Source: JAGVSR01 sp963750715
GTDB taxonomy: Bacteria > Pseudomonadota > Alphaproteobacteria > Rhizobiales > Hyphomicrobiaceae
Length of the DNA stretch: 64,000 nt
NCBI GenBank assembly: GCA_963750715.1
Contig: CAVVRP010000012.1
Location: 372,001 to 436,000 of the forward strand
Reading direction: 5' to 3'
Shown piece after piece: positions 49,905-59,654 of this stretch. Below the pieces are notes generated by a model. It was not told the DNA's origin. It searched no databases and saw only the letters and a list, made by a program, of their open reading frames with translations. Position numbers and translations under genes: made by a program. Position 1 is the first letter of the stretch, and the number at the start of each line of letters is the position of its first letter.

Positions 49905-50851
49905 AACCCTATAAGACCGGCGCCGACCTCGAAATCATCCCCCCGGCTCAGCCCGTCCCGCCGGCAGCGAGGCCGAGCGCCTGCCCGAGATCCATACCAA
50001 CGCCCGCACCGATGGCGACCTCCTCGCCGTCTGGCTCAAGTCGCACGCCGACGGCTCACCCCACACGCGGCGCGCTTACGAGCGGAATCGGGCGGGGCTC
50101 CTGGAGGCCCTCGACCACACCGGCACCAACTTGAAGCGGGCGACCGTCGATGATGTGCAAACCGCCCTCGAAGCGACGCGCACCAAGGCCGACGGCTCAC
50201 TCGCCAGCGCCGCCACCGTCAACACGAGCGTCGCCGCCGTGAAGGCGCTCCTCGGTTTCGCGCATAAGGTCGGCTTCACCCACTTCAACGCCGCGCCACT
50301 CATCAAGCTCAAGAAGGCCCCGCGCCAGTTGGCCCAGAAGCTGATGAGCGAGGTCGATACGCACTTGCTGATCCGCGCCGCCACGCCGGGGCGCAATCGC
50401 ACCCTGCTAGAAATTGCCGGCTTCGGCGGGCTTCAACGCCCTCGCGCGCTTGCGGGCTTGCATCGGCAGCAGGTCATCCAGGCGCTGAAGACCGGCGAGG
50501 TGGCTCGCCATCGTCGGCAAGGGCGCCGCCCCGCATCGTCCTGCTCGCCGGCTGACCTGGCCGAGACCTTGCGCAGCTTGCGCGGCGACGCCCCGACGTC
50601 GGCCCGCGTGTTCCCCATTACGGAGCGCCGCATCAACTACATTGTGAAGGCGGCGGCGAAGCGGGCGGGAAATCGATCCCGCCGTCTCCGCCCATTGGCT
50701 GCGCCATGCCCACGCCAGTCATGCCATAGACGAGGGCGCACCGATCACGCTGGTCAGCCAAACCCTCGGGCATGCCGACTTGAAAACGACGAGCGTCTAC
50801 GCCCACGCCAAGCCGAACGATAGTTCGAGCCGCTATCTCAAGAGGGGCTGA
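49904..50851 (+). pseudogene. XerC/XerD-like tyrosine recombinase, frameshifted
   Basis: Begins near 49904 with an N-terminal piece (GADLEIIPPAQPVPP). The SAM-like core-binding domain follows (SPHTRRAYERNRAGLLEAL, then VNTSVAAVKALLGFAHKVG). The catalytic domain contains HWLRHAHASHAIDEG and LGHADLKTTSVYAH (Arg, His and Tyr of the active site), ending YLKRG. Extra bases near 50503, 50530, 50550 and 50670, all +1, interrupt the catalytic domain, and one more change lies near 49970. It may be a resolvase or integrase of a small element using the site just upstream. Confidence 0.68.
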
Positions 50852-51078
50852 AGCGGCCGAAATGGCCGGTCCCGAGATCGGAAACAGTATTCCCCATCAA
50901 ATGTCCGCTAATTGGGGTAGACCGACCGCGGCGCGGAGGTCGCCCGTACTTCCCGAGTTGACCCAACTCGGACGTCGACGCACTAGCCCACCATCTCTCC
51001 GTTTGAGGGCCGAGATGTGTCCGCAGCTCAAGGCTAAGTTGACGACACCCGAGAAGCGATGACAACGGTATCAGCGAC

Positions 51079-51564
51079 TCAGGGCAGTTCGACCTTGCCT
51101 TTGAACCTGCCAGCGCTGAGAGTGCTCGTCAGCTCCTTCCACATGTATGTGCCGTTGGCTTTGATACCCTCATATTTGCCGGTGCCGCCGGTAAACTTGT
51201 ACAAGTATTCCTTGAGGTGCGAACCCTCTTCCCAAGAGTCAAATATTGTGCCCCCATCCCTGGTCTGAGTGGCGGTTCCGCTGCTTTTCCAGCTCCCGTC
51301 AGGCATGTACTCGTATTTCCCCACCCACTCGTCACTGGAGCTCGGTACGGTAGGATCGTTGGAGACGTAAACGCATCGGCCGGCCGCGTCGACCAGCTTG
51401 TGTCCCTTCTCAGGCTCCGTCTCGTCCCACTTGTCGTTAATGCATGCCATAGTGCCGGCTTCTTCCACGATTTGGCCGGCGTTCGCGATGCCATTTCCAA
51501 GAAGTAGCGCTGCGGGTATGCATACGAAATGCGAATTTTCCAACCAAGCTCTGTGACATGTCAC
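51079..51564 (-). CDS. Secreted beta-rich protein, unknown function
   Basis: About 161 residues from a GTG at 51564. Hydrophobic signal (FVCIPAALLLGNGIANAG), then CINDKWDETE, CVYVSNDPTVPSSSD, GKYEYMPDGSWKSSG, SWEEGSHLKEYLYKFTGGTGKYE and a C-terminal GRFKGKVELP. The GTGKYEGI-type repeats resemble lipocalin- or allene-oxide-cyclase-like barrels. GGAGG sits only two bases before the GTG, so the start is uncertain. A truncated inverted copy lies at 44457-44710. Confidence 0.6.
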   Translation of the reverse strand: MTCHRAWLENSHFVCIPAALLLGNGIANAGQIVEEAGTMACINDKWDETEPEKGHKLVDAAGRCVYVSNDPTVPSSSDEWVGKYEYMPDGSWKSSGTATQTRDGGTIFDSWEEGSHLKEYLYKFTGGTGKYEGIKANGTYMWKELTSTLSAGRFKGKVELP

Positions 51565-52450
51565 TTCCTCCTTTTGGCTCGCATGGAGCCGTTGCCTTAA
51601 AAAGTGCGGATAGGACGGTCGCGCAGCGGCTCGGCCTTGCTGCTCATCGACGGCCACCTTTGGTGGCAGAGGCGCGGACAAAGGCTGGCGTGGAACAAGC
51701 CAACACCAGCCGTCCACGCACGAAATCGAGTAGGCCGCAGAGGACAGACAGCGCCACAGCGAGCAGGGGGAGAGCTATAGGAGTGGTGGACACGCGGCAC
51801 CCCACGCCCGCCGCCAGAGCCTAGGCGCGGGGGCGGAGCTCGGAGCTTCTCGCGAGGGTGACCTCGTGGACGACGGCCATGGCCGCCTCCCATCCTCGCT
51901 TCGCTGGCGCAGGTTTCCCCTGGAACGAGCGTCAGCGAATATGCTTAAGTTGAGCTTTGAACATTACATCTCAATATATTCGGGCGCCAGTACATTTATT
52001 GCCAGTCAAGCGTCAAATTCGCGCGAAAGTCCTTTCGCGACGACCCTTGAAATCAATTTCGGGGCCGAGGACGCCAAAGCTCGCCCCGCCGATCCAAGGT
52101 CGAAAATTTTCTTTCCCGCCCGCGTTTGCGCGATACCCCACCTCGCCAATCGACCGGGTGAGATCGAGCCGCGGGGCCGATGGGTTGCAAGGTTGAAGCA
52201 CACTCCTGCCATATCGACTGCCATGTCGGCTGGTGGCCCGACGCTGACGAACGGGGACGTCCGCTCTGAGGGAAAGTATTGGGGCGTAACCGGACGTGGG
52301 GCCCGCCGCTATGAACCTTCATTTGAAGCGCCGCAGCCATGCCAAGCCATCCGACCGCTCAAGCCAATACTTCAAGAGGTAGGCCACCTCACCCTCGCTA
52401 GCCCAGTGTTCACTGGGTGAACCCGAGTGAACTGCCGGTAGATCCCGCCC
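51565..52450. other. Gene-poor region
   Basis: About 890 bases without a convincing gene. A 184-codon frame (51866-52420) lacks a ribosome site and has composition unlike a protein. Confidence 0.4.
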
Positions 52451-52513
52451 ATGAAATGGGGGGCCAGATTGGTCCGGCCCCCTCGTGTAAAGCGGCTGAC
52501 TTTGGCGGTCAGG

Positions 52514-53377
52514 CTAGCGCCGTTGCGCGATCTTCGAGCGGTGCGACAGTGGCGGTTGCGTGCCGTCGCGGACCTCAGAACGTGGCGTCTCGGCGAACTG
52601 CTCGCGGAAGGCCCGGCAGAGGGCTGCCACCTCTTGCGCCCGCGTTGCGCGGGGCCCGGTCGCCGGCTCTACCGTAACCGGTGCCACGGCAGGCGCTGGG
52701 AGCATCGGCCGCTGTGGCCGTCACCGGCGGTTCGCGCCGTGGCCTATGGCGGGCGCGAGAAGGCCAGCCCGTTCAGCGCCAACGTCGACGGCGCGCCGGC
52801 ACCGACCTCCACCAGTGCAACCCGGCAACCCCGAGTTCTGGCCAGGATGCTTCCTTCGACTGGTGGCACGGCTGCCGCTCAGTGCGGTGCCGGCCTCGTC
52901 GAGGCGCTGGCGCGCCTGGTGGCGGCGGCGCGGAGAGCCTCCGCGCCGACCACCCCGCCCCGGCCGGCTTCGGTCACGGCCGCTGCTTGCGCCACGCGGT
53001 ATCAGCTTCGGCGACGTCGCACCGCCGGCCGCCGTGGCGTGCAGGGGCGTTTTGCGCGGCGATCGTTCGGATGCGATCCTCGCGCCCGTCGATGGCCGCT
53101 CGGCACCCGAGACGAGGCCGAAGATCTCGCCGCAGCCCAGCGCGACGAACACCAGCACGGCCAGCACTCTGCTCCCTTCGCGCCAGCCGACAGCCCGGCC
53201 GGCACCGCGATTGCCGAAGGCCGGCGCAACGGCAACCAGCGCCGCCGTATGGGTGAGGCGGAGTGCAAGCCGCTTTCGGCGGAGGTGCTCGACATTGACG
53301 CCCACGCTCGTTGCCAAGGTCCGCAACCTGTCAAGGTTCGGCATACCCGATATTGAGGTAATTTCCCGTCTGATCAT
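52514..53377 (-). CDS. Unassigned minus-strand frames with one membrane segment
   Basis: A frame from 53377 reads an N-terminal helical part (LDRLRTLATSVGVNVEHLRR), then a hydrophobic segment (VLAVLVFVALGCGEIFGLV), then low-complexity Arg/Gly sequence that looks out of frame. A second frame (52514-52705) could be its continuation (VAALCRAFREQFAETP). It might be a broken membrane protein. I do not recognise it. Confidence 0.2.
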
Positions 53378-53559
53378 CTTTCCGTGAGGGGGTTCATTTT
53401 TTGGGCTCGGCCGGTGTTTGGCACCACCGGGCCTTTTCGTTGCTGGGCGGAAGCCGAGGGAAAGACGGCAACCTCTCGATTCGACACGTTCAACGTGGGT
53501 CTGCTAGCTCTACTGATGCGTTGAGGTCAACTTGTAGGCTGACCAGGAGGTCTATTCCG

Positions 53560-53796
53560 ATGGATGTGCAGGAAATCCACAACAGCGGGAGCGACGACGA
53601 AATGGGGCCAAAGCCCGGCTATAAGGCACCGAGCCGAGACGGAAAGGTCTCAATCCTGATCCACCTCGACGAAGACGTGCGAACGGCCTTCAAGGTCGCG
53701 ACGATCGAGAACGGCACCACGATGCAAGACGCCATTGTCGCCTTCATCACCGAGTACGCCGCCCCAGTCATCAAGCGCATGAAACGAAAACCATAG
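53560..53796 (+). CDS. ParG-like ribbon-helix-helix protein
   Basis: 78 residues, ATG 53560 with AGGAGG nine bases upstream. After an acidic N-terminus, the core GKVSILIHLDEDVRTAFKV then NGTTMQDAIVAFITEYA follows the ParG/Arc-type ribbon-helix-helix pattern. Such proteins bind centromere-like or operator DNA and often pair with ParA on plasmids; no parA gene is seen. The frame ends in TAG and then continues open for about 97 codons (next entry). Confidence 0.65.
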   Translation: MDVQEIHNSGSDDEMGPKPGYKAPSRDGKVSILIHLDEDVRTAFKVATIENGTTMQDAIVAFITEYAAPVIKRMKRKP

Positions 53797-54090
53797 CCCC
53801 CGCGTGGCGCGAGGCGAACCCAAGAGGAGAAGCAGAGCCTGTTCGCTGCCCTCGGCAAGGCGAGTGACGCCCTTCTTAGCGTCGTCGACCAACCGAGGAC
53901 TTCGGCGGAAGTTGGGGCGTTGCTCGACAGAGAGATTGACCGCTTCGACACCGAACGGGGGCGCATCGCTGATGAGTTGAGCGGGCGGCCGGTTGAAGCC
54001 GATAACCGCTGGCGCGTTCTCTGTGCCCTCGTCGAGGTGGGCCGATGCCCCGCGCTGGCCGTCTCCGACATGGTGCGGGGGCAGGCATAG
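53797..54090 (+). other. Open frame directly after the ParG-like gene
   Basis: The same frame continues open after the TAG for about 97 codons: EEKQSLFAALGKASDALLSVV, then GALLDREIDRFDTER and CALVEVGRCPALAVSDMV. No good start lies inside. It may be the helical tail of a once longer gene, or a coupled small protein with an unusual start. Helical character is clear; function is not. Confidence 0.35.
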
Positions 54091-54535
54091 GCCGCACGGC
54101 AAGACCCGAGACATATCGAGTGTGGGACGAAGTGTCGGACAACCAAGGCCCGGCGCAGAATTAGTGAGGTATTTACGCTTGTTACTGCGTCGATTGGCAG
54201 CCTCCCCATCGCCATGCGGCCCTGATAACGCAAGACTTTCTCAAGTTTCTTGGCTGTCACCCCAACAATTACCCCAACATTGCGCACGGTTTATTGCGGC
54301 TTGCGGCGAACGATTGCGCCAATAATATTCTGGCTAGCAGCGCAAACTCGGGGGCGGCCATGGCGCGGAGAGATAAGCGCAGATTTTTGGAACGCGATCG
54401 GTCCTCAAGCGCCGAGAACTATCCTGCGCTTTACACGCTTTCTGATTACAACCGCCCCTGAACTCGATTTAATGGGCCGCGCTGCCTACCCTGTCGCGCA
54501 GAGTTTGATGTCGACGTGCGATCAGGGAGGTGCAC
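54091..54535. other. Gene-poor region
   Basis: About 440 bases with only short, unsupported frames. Likely the promoter side of the HxlR-type gene, which has a GGGAGG site just before its ATG. Confidence 0.4.
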
Positions 54536-54902
54536 ATGACCGACGGCAGTTACAATCAATTCTGTCATGTTGTGATGGCAGCTGAGATTCTGTGCTCCTG
54601 CGGGAGCTTGTCGCCGGGTCGACGCGGCTCAGCAAACTGAGGCGCGCGTGCCGCGAATGTCCCCAGCCCTTCTGTCGGAGCGCCTCAAGGATCTTGAAAC
54701 AGTGGGTATGGTGACGCGTTCTCGCATTCCCGACGACGCTGGCCTCTTCGGCTACGGGCTGACCCAAGCGGAGCAGGATCTGAAGCCGGTGATCGAATAC
54801 CTGTCTCCGCTGGGGATCAAAGTCTACCGTGCCGGCTACAGCCGCATGCCAGCAGATTTAACCTTCATAACGGACACCACGTTGCGCCGCAGCGGACGGT
54901 GA
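54536..54902 (+). pseudogene. Broken HxlR-type winged-helix regulator
   Basis: Starts at ATG 54536 with GGGAGG. The opening YNQFCHVVMAAEIL and then LLRELVAGSTRLSKLRRAC and MSPALLSERLKDLETVGMV, IPDDAGLFGYGLTQAEQDL follow the HxlR (MarR-like) winged-helix pattern, but in three frames. The conserved SRWT segment is deleted. A transcription regulator that can no longer work. Confidence 0.72.
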
Positions 54903-55102
54903 GTAAAGCCCAGTTGCAGACATGCCAGGCTAGCGGGTCTTGACAAAGTGAGGGAGCCGCCGGTCCACAACCGCTCCAAGATGGGTTAGCTGACGTCCTT
55001 TGAGATTTCTATGCACTCGATCGCCTGGGCGGGCAGCCGACATTTCCGAGTCGATGCGGCGCTTTCCGGTCTCCGGTTGTAGGATCGGCTCCCGAACATC
55101 GG

Positions 55103-55603
55103 TCACTGCAGGCCGAGCTGCTTATAGAAGCCTAGCGCATCGTAATAGTCGGCCTGGTATGTGATCTTGCCGCCGTCGACCGTGACGATGCTAAGACCGT
55201 TGAAGGAAAATGGCTTTCCAGTTGCCTTCGTGCCGTCGCTCCAGTCGCCGGTGTTGGTACCGCTGAAAGTCCATTCAAAGGCGATATTGTTGGCCAATTC
55301 GACGAGCTTGCCGGTGCGCTGCCATTTAGCGTCGGGAGCGGCATTGAGGAAGGCCTCGATCACCTTGTGCTGAGCTTCCTCGCGGCCGGTGACGGGCGTT
55401 CCAACGGAGGCGTCGAAATAGGTCGCACCGTCCGAGAAGAAGCCGGCCGCAGCCTTGGCATCGTGGGCATTCCAGGCGCCAATATAGCCGTCCACCACGG
55501 TCAATACCTCCCCCGCCGAGGCAATTTCGCAAGTGAATACGGGCAGGGCGATCGCTGCTGCTGCGGCCAGGACCACAAAACGGCGCCGCGTATATGCCAC
55601 CAT
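55103..55603 (-). CDS. SnoaL/NTF2-like secreted protein
   Basis: 166 residues, start 55603 with GAGGGG upstream. The N-terminus RRRFVVLAAAAAIALPVF resembles a Tat-like signal. The body (VDGYIGAWNAHDAKAAAGFF, then VIEAFLNAAPDAKW and NNIAFEWTFSGTNTG) is the NTF2-like fold shared by SnoaL polyketide cyclases and ester cyclases. Substrate unknown. The gene is intact. Confidence 0.8.
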   Translation of the reverse strand: MVAYTRRRFVVLAAAAAIALPVFTCEIASAGEVLTVVDGYIGAWNAHDAKAAAGFFSDGATYFDASVGTPVTGREEAQHKVIEAFLNAAPDAKWQRTGKLVELANNIAFEWTFSGTNTGDWSDGTKATGKPFSFNGLSIVTVDGGKITYQADYYDALGFYKQLGLQ

Positions 55604-55906
55604 GACGTCCCCTCACATTATTAGAGTACAAGACGCGAGGCCATGACCTGCAACGTCCGCCTTTTCCAAACTGTCCCAAGAGCGAAGAGAGAACAATTCA
55701 ATTTTTTGAAATTTGGATGTTCCCGGGTTTCAGGGAGAGCTGATTGAGGTCGATCTCGCAATTAGAGGGACGATCGGCGATGACGAGCGCGGCTTTATAA
55801 GGACGCATCTGATGCGCCAGCGAGTGACATGATGCTCACGATAACCGGTATTTGACGAGCCGGGACGCGTCCGAACGCGTGCCGGCGATGCACTTCGACG
55901 GCTTCG

Positions 55907-55974
55907 GGTCAAAGGCGGAAGAAACCGGATCGCCTCGACCAGGACTGCTCGTTCCCCATTAGCGGACCAAGCGA
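55907..55974 (+). repeat. 68-nt repeat, copy A
   Basis: Matches the reverse complement of 60558-60625 at 64 of 68 positions, counted by eye. Similarity resumes after a 44-base interruption (GATGAAAGCCCATCACGC near 56020) and again in the zinc-ribbon gene on this side. It is one arm of an inverted duplication. Confidence 0.85.
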
Positions 55975-56059
55975 GTTAGCTGATGGAACGAGCTGGCAGG
56001 GTCGGCGACGCTACTTTTCCGATGAAAGCCCATCACGCGCGCTCGTGCGTACTGCTCAC

Positions 56060-56365
56060 TTAATTGACCGGCAACGCTCCCGAGGGACCGGCGATCACAG
56101 TTCTTTCACTGTAATTGTAGGTGCCGTTGGGGTTGATCCATGAAATTGTCCGGCCGCTAAACTCGGGCCGACTGAAATTAGCCAAACCATCTAGTACGCC
56201 GACGGTGACGCCATTGCCATTCCCCAGCTTGATTTGATTGCTTTGTGTCGCACCGATCATCTTGTTCCACCATTGGTACTCGCTGGCGAAAGCGGCGTTC
56301 GGAGTAGGCGCGGCCCACAAAAGCAAAATGATAAGCGATGCTCGACGTGCAAATCGACTGATCAT
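56060..56365 (-). pseudogene. Truncated S8 serine protease (subtilase) N-terminus
   Basis: 101 residues: signal peptide (RASLIILLLWAAP), then IGATQSNQIKLGNGNGVTVG and VLDGLANFSRPEFSGRTISW, the start of a subtilase domain. The catalytic Asp is in VLDG. His and Ser regions are missing because the frame ends after about 100 residues. Likely the 5' piece of an autotransporter-type protease. It lies inside arm A of the inverted duplication. Confidence 0.65.
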
Positions 56366-56555
56366 GGCGATGCCCCCGCATCAACGAGTCTCGTCCACAG
56401 GATCAGGGGTAATTCTCTATGAAAGCCCCAGCGGTCGCGCTTACTTTTGCACGCTTCGATTGGGCTGCAGGCCGACGAAAGCACTCAGACGAGAGTGACG
56501 CTACAGCCAAGCACCAAGGGCGTCGGATCTAGCGCATCACTGGGGCGAGCGCACG

Positions 56556-57008
56556 CTAGCCTTTGAGCCGGAACGCCTCGATGGGTTGATCGTAAAGCTG
56601 GGGCTTCGTCTCGATCTGGCGACTGCCACACCGGCTGCACCTCATGCGCAGCCCGGCAGATGGCACCGGTTGCGCATCCTCGAATGGCAGATCGGCGGCC
56701 AGCGTCTCAACCTCGCGGCTACAGTCGAGGCAATAGATCCATAGCCGCTTGCCCTCGCGCCGTAGGTCGCCGATTGTGACGGGGCCCTTTGTCGCGCAAT
56801 CCCCCTTAGGTACTGTCCTGTCGGACGGCACGTACCCCAATTGCCCGAGGCAATCGAGGAACCCGGCCATCGCACCTACTAGTTGCGCCATCCCTACGGT
56901 GAACAAGCCGGACAGGCGCAGGCACGCCCTGCCGCCAGCGAAGTCGCCCGCTCCGAAGGCAACGGCGCCCATGAACCCTGCGGGCACAGATTTATTCTCA
57001 CCAATCAA
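56556..57008 (-). CDS. Zinc-ribbon protein of the TIGDLRREGKRLWIYC type, copy A
   Basis: The C-terminal 80 residues (from about 56795) have TIGDLRREGKRLWIYCLDC, the REVETLAADLPFEDAQPV segment, and MRCSRCGSRQIE with a second CxxC. Two CxxC pairs suggest a zinc ribbon. It is highly similar to the gene at 60228-60593 but has lost the ATG found there. The upstream hydrophobic extension to 57008 may be unrelated. Binding target unknown. Confidence 0.55.
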   Translation of the reverse strand: MIGENKSVPAGFMGAVAFGAGDFAGGRACLRLSGLFTVGMAQLVGAMAGFLDCLGQLGYVPSDRTVPKGDCATKGPVTIGDLRREGKRLWIYCLDCSREVETLAADLPFEDAQPVPSAGLRMRCSRCGSRQIETKPQLYDQPIEAFRLKG

Positions 57009-57211
57009 AATTGCTTGACTGCTCGAACAGTCGCGTCGATGGGACGCGCGGTGCGCACTCGACGCACTTGCTGGAAGGTCCTACAAGCTCATGCAATTCG
57101 CGAGTGCGAGTAGTAACAGTGATCAGCGTCCGGAAATCCGGTGTCAGCCGCCTCGAAGGCCGAGCTATGCACTAAACCAATTTCGCGACACTTTCGCGAA
57201 GAGACATTATC

Positions 57212-58456
57212 ATGACCGCCCCCATCACCGGCTTCCACCTCGCCAACCCGAGCTGGCGTAACTGGGTCGGCAACCAGAGTTGCGTGCCGGCCAAAATTGT
57301 CACCGCGTCCCAAGAGCAGGATGTCGTTGACGCGGTCCGCGAAGCGCGGCGCTCCGGCTTGCGCCTCAGAACCCCAGGCACCGGGCATTCCTTCACCGGC
57401 GTAGCCTGCACCGACGGAATTTTGCTCGACACACGCGCATTGAGCGGACTTTCGGCGATCGACGCCAAGGCCCGCACCGCCACGGCCAAGGCGCACACGA
57501 CCATTGCCCAGTTCGGCGCGCCCTTGTGGGACGCGGGGCTGGCGCTGCAGAACCAGGGCGACATCGATACGCAGACCATTGCCGGGGCGGTTGCGACGTC
57601 TACGCACGGATCGGGCGCGGCGTTAGGCAGCTTTTCGTCCATCCTGACGGCCTGCCGGCTGGTCGACGGCGAGGGCAATGTGCGCGAGCTGTCGCTCGAA
57701 ACCACGCCCGACGCGATGGCCGGGGCGCAATGTTCCATCGGCATGCTCGGCGTGATGACGGAACTGACGCTCAAGGTCGCGCCGGCCTACCATATCCACG
57801 AGCAGATCGTCTTCATGCCGATCGAGGAGGTGCGCGAGCGCTGGAGCCAGCTTCTGGCCGAGTATCGCCACTTCTCGTTCTTCTGGATGCCGACCGACGC
57901 GTCGTCGCAGCTGTATGGATTTCCGCCCGCCAAGGCCGATCACTGCATGGTCAAGCTCTACCGCGAGACCGATGAGCAGCCCGGCGCCCGCACACTTCCG
58001 CCGAACGAACGGATCGATCGCTCGTACCGGATCTATCCGCATGTCTTCGAGCCGAACTTTCACGAGCTCGAGTATTTTCTCCCCGCTGAGGCGGCGCGGG
58101 AGATTTTCGAGGACCAGCGCGCGTTCATGCTGCGCAATCTGCCCGACGCGATCTTCCCGATGGAAGTGCGTTTCGTGCGCGCGGACGAGGCCTGGCTCAG
58201 CCCCAACTACGGCCGCGACTCGGTCGTGATTTCGGTCTCCGGCAAGCCGGGCACCAACTATTGGCCCTATTTGAAGGCATGCGACGAGCGGCTGTACGAG
58301 CGAGGCGGCCGTCCCCATTGGGGCAAGTTGCATTTCATGACCGAGGAGCGCCTGGCGGCGCGCTTTCCGAAGTTCGAAGCCTTCAAGGCGCTGCGGCGCG
58401 CGTTCGATCCTGCTGGCATGTTCCTCAACGATCACCTGGCGCCGATGTTCGGGTGA
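57212..58456 (+). CDS. FAD-linked aldonolactone oxidase (D-arabinono-1,4-lactone oxidase family)
   Basis: 414 residues. VAO-type FAD domain: VREARRSGLRLRTPGTGHSF (flavin-binding region) and AGAVATSTHGSG. The C-terminal aldonolactone oxidase domain ends with HWGKLHFMTEE and FDPAGMFLNDHL. Family members oxidise L-gulono-, L-galactono- or D-arabinono-1,4-lactone with oxygen; the substrate here is not known. The gene is intact in an otherwise decaying stretch. Confidence 0.88.
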   Translation: MTAPITGFHLANPSWRNWVGNQSCVPAKIVTASQEQDVVDAVREARRSGLRLRTPGTGHSFTGVACTDGILLDTRALSGLSAIDAKARTATAKAHTTIAQFGAPLWDAGLALQNQGDIDTQTIAGAVATSTHGSGAALGSFSSILTACRLVDGEGNVRELSLETTPDAMAGAQCSIGMLGVMTELTLKVAPAYHIHEQIVFMPIEEVRERWSQLLAEYRHFSFFWMPTDASSQLYGFPPAKADHCMVKLYRETDEQPGARTLPPNERIDRSYRIYPHVFEPNFHELEYFLPAEAAREIFEDQRAFMLRNLPDAIFPMEVRFVRADEAWLSPNYGRDSVVISVSGKPGTNYWPYLKACDERLYERGGRPHWGKLHFMTEERLAARFPKFEAFKALRRAFDPAGMFLNDHLAPMFG

Positions 58457-58721
58457 CGGATGGCGGGGCAGTCGGATGCTGAGGGCAGGCATCAACGGCA
58501 GGTGGGACCAAGCCGATATGTCCAACGATGACGCCGTCTCTCTCACTTGCTCAGTGATCGGAGCGCTAGGCTTGACATTGTCACTTCGGCCTACCGACCG
58601 TCACCCGTCAGGGCCGAGACCCTTTGGGGCTCGGTCGCGAAGGCCTCTGGCCGGAGCGATAGGGCGGGACGGCGGCCCCTTTGGCCGCCGGAGGCCCCAA
58701 ATGATTGGCCATGTGTTGGAC
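58457..58721. other. Gap between the lactone oxidase and the relaxase scrap
   Basis: About 260 bases with no gene recognised. Confidence 0.4.
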
Positions 58722-58931
58722 CTATCGGGACAAGCCACGGTCGCGGCCGCGGGAAATGGCAAGGGTGAGGCTCCGGTCGCGAATGGCGACGTCGATCTCC
58801 TTGCCACGCATTTGTGCGAGATCCGGTCGCCAAGGGATGAGTGTGAAGGAGGTTCGATCCTGGATGACGGCGACGCGTCCGGCAGGAAACGCGACGTCGC
58901 GGGTGTGCCGGCCACGCGTCCGCGTTGTCAT
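58722..58931 (-). pseudogene. C-terminal scrap of a DUF3363/relaxase protein
   Basis: The frame reads FPAGRVAVIQDRTSFTLIPW, then RGKEIDVAIRD and an SRGRDRGLSR end, the terminal pattern of the DUF3363 tail of VirD2-like relaxases. The nicking domain is missing. Trace of a conjugative or mobilisable plasmid. Confidence 0.55.
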
Positions 58932-59028
58932 TGAAACCGGAAGTTTGGTGCTCGGCAGAATGCGAAGGTCTAATAGAACCCGACTGAACTCTGGATCTCG
59001 ACCAGACCCGCACGGTCGAAGTTGGTTA

Positions 59029-59431
59029 GTTCAGTTCGAAACGTATCCAGGAAGGGCAGCCCAAGATTGAGCAGGAAAACTTCCCACTTCACATGTTTGG
59101 GCAGTATGCCCTTGCCCAAACCCGCACGCTGGCTAAGAAGCTTCTGACCAACGGCATGATGAAAGGGCGCCCTGAAGCTGACATCGACAGCACCGTAACC
59201 GCGCTTGCGTCGCGAGACACATACTTCTCTCATGGCTCCGTAATAGACCACCGAGAAGCCGCAGCGTTGGGCCTAGACATTGAGTACCTTGCCCCTGACC
59301 ACAACCTCTGGAAGCGAATATGGTTGCTGTCCTGCATGATCGATTATGATTGCCGGAAGTCGCGCTACTTGAAGCTGTTCGAGGGGCGTGTGCGTAGTAC
59401 TGCCGTTTCTGTCTCTCCGGCTGGCACCTGA
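59029..59431 (+). pseudogene. C-terminal part of an SDH-type Clp-fold serine proteinase
   Basis: The frame gives KIEQENFPLHMFGQYALAQ, then a helical stretch and HGSVIDHREAAALGLDIEYL, the tail of the serine dehydrogenase proteinase (PF01972-like) family. The catalytic N-terminal part and start codon are missing; a TAG precedes it in frame. Truncated remnant. Confidence 0.55.
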
Positions 59432-59516
59432 ACGTTTAGCGCTCCCCCTTAACAAACGAGCAGTCATTTGTGCGGCGATGATCTTCCATCAAGGTAGGAT
59501 GTAGTTTCGTCTATAG

Positions 59517-59641
59517 GACATCAACGGCGACGGCCGCCCCGATTTCCAAATTGAACTCTCGGGATCGAGGGCTTTGACGGCTGCCAATACCGCTTCCACT
59601 ACCTGCTGACCGGGTCGGCTCGCGGCTACAGCCTCGCCAAA
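59517..59641 (+). pseudogene. Possible calcium-binding repeat scrap
   Basis: A short frame beginning DINGDGRPDFQIELSG resembles the Ca-binding NGDG repeat of secreted M10 or VCBS proteins, followed by a frame change. Too short for certainty. Confidence 0.25.
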
Positions 59642-59654
59642 TAGACCGCTACCG

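Noticed and set aside
39873..54090. Recoding of amber TAG as an amino acid
   Set aside because: TAG interrupts several frames here, but secG, tpiA and ppiD end in TAG, and the interrupted genes also carry other damage.
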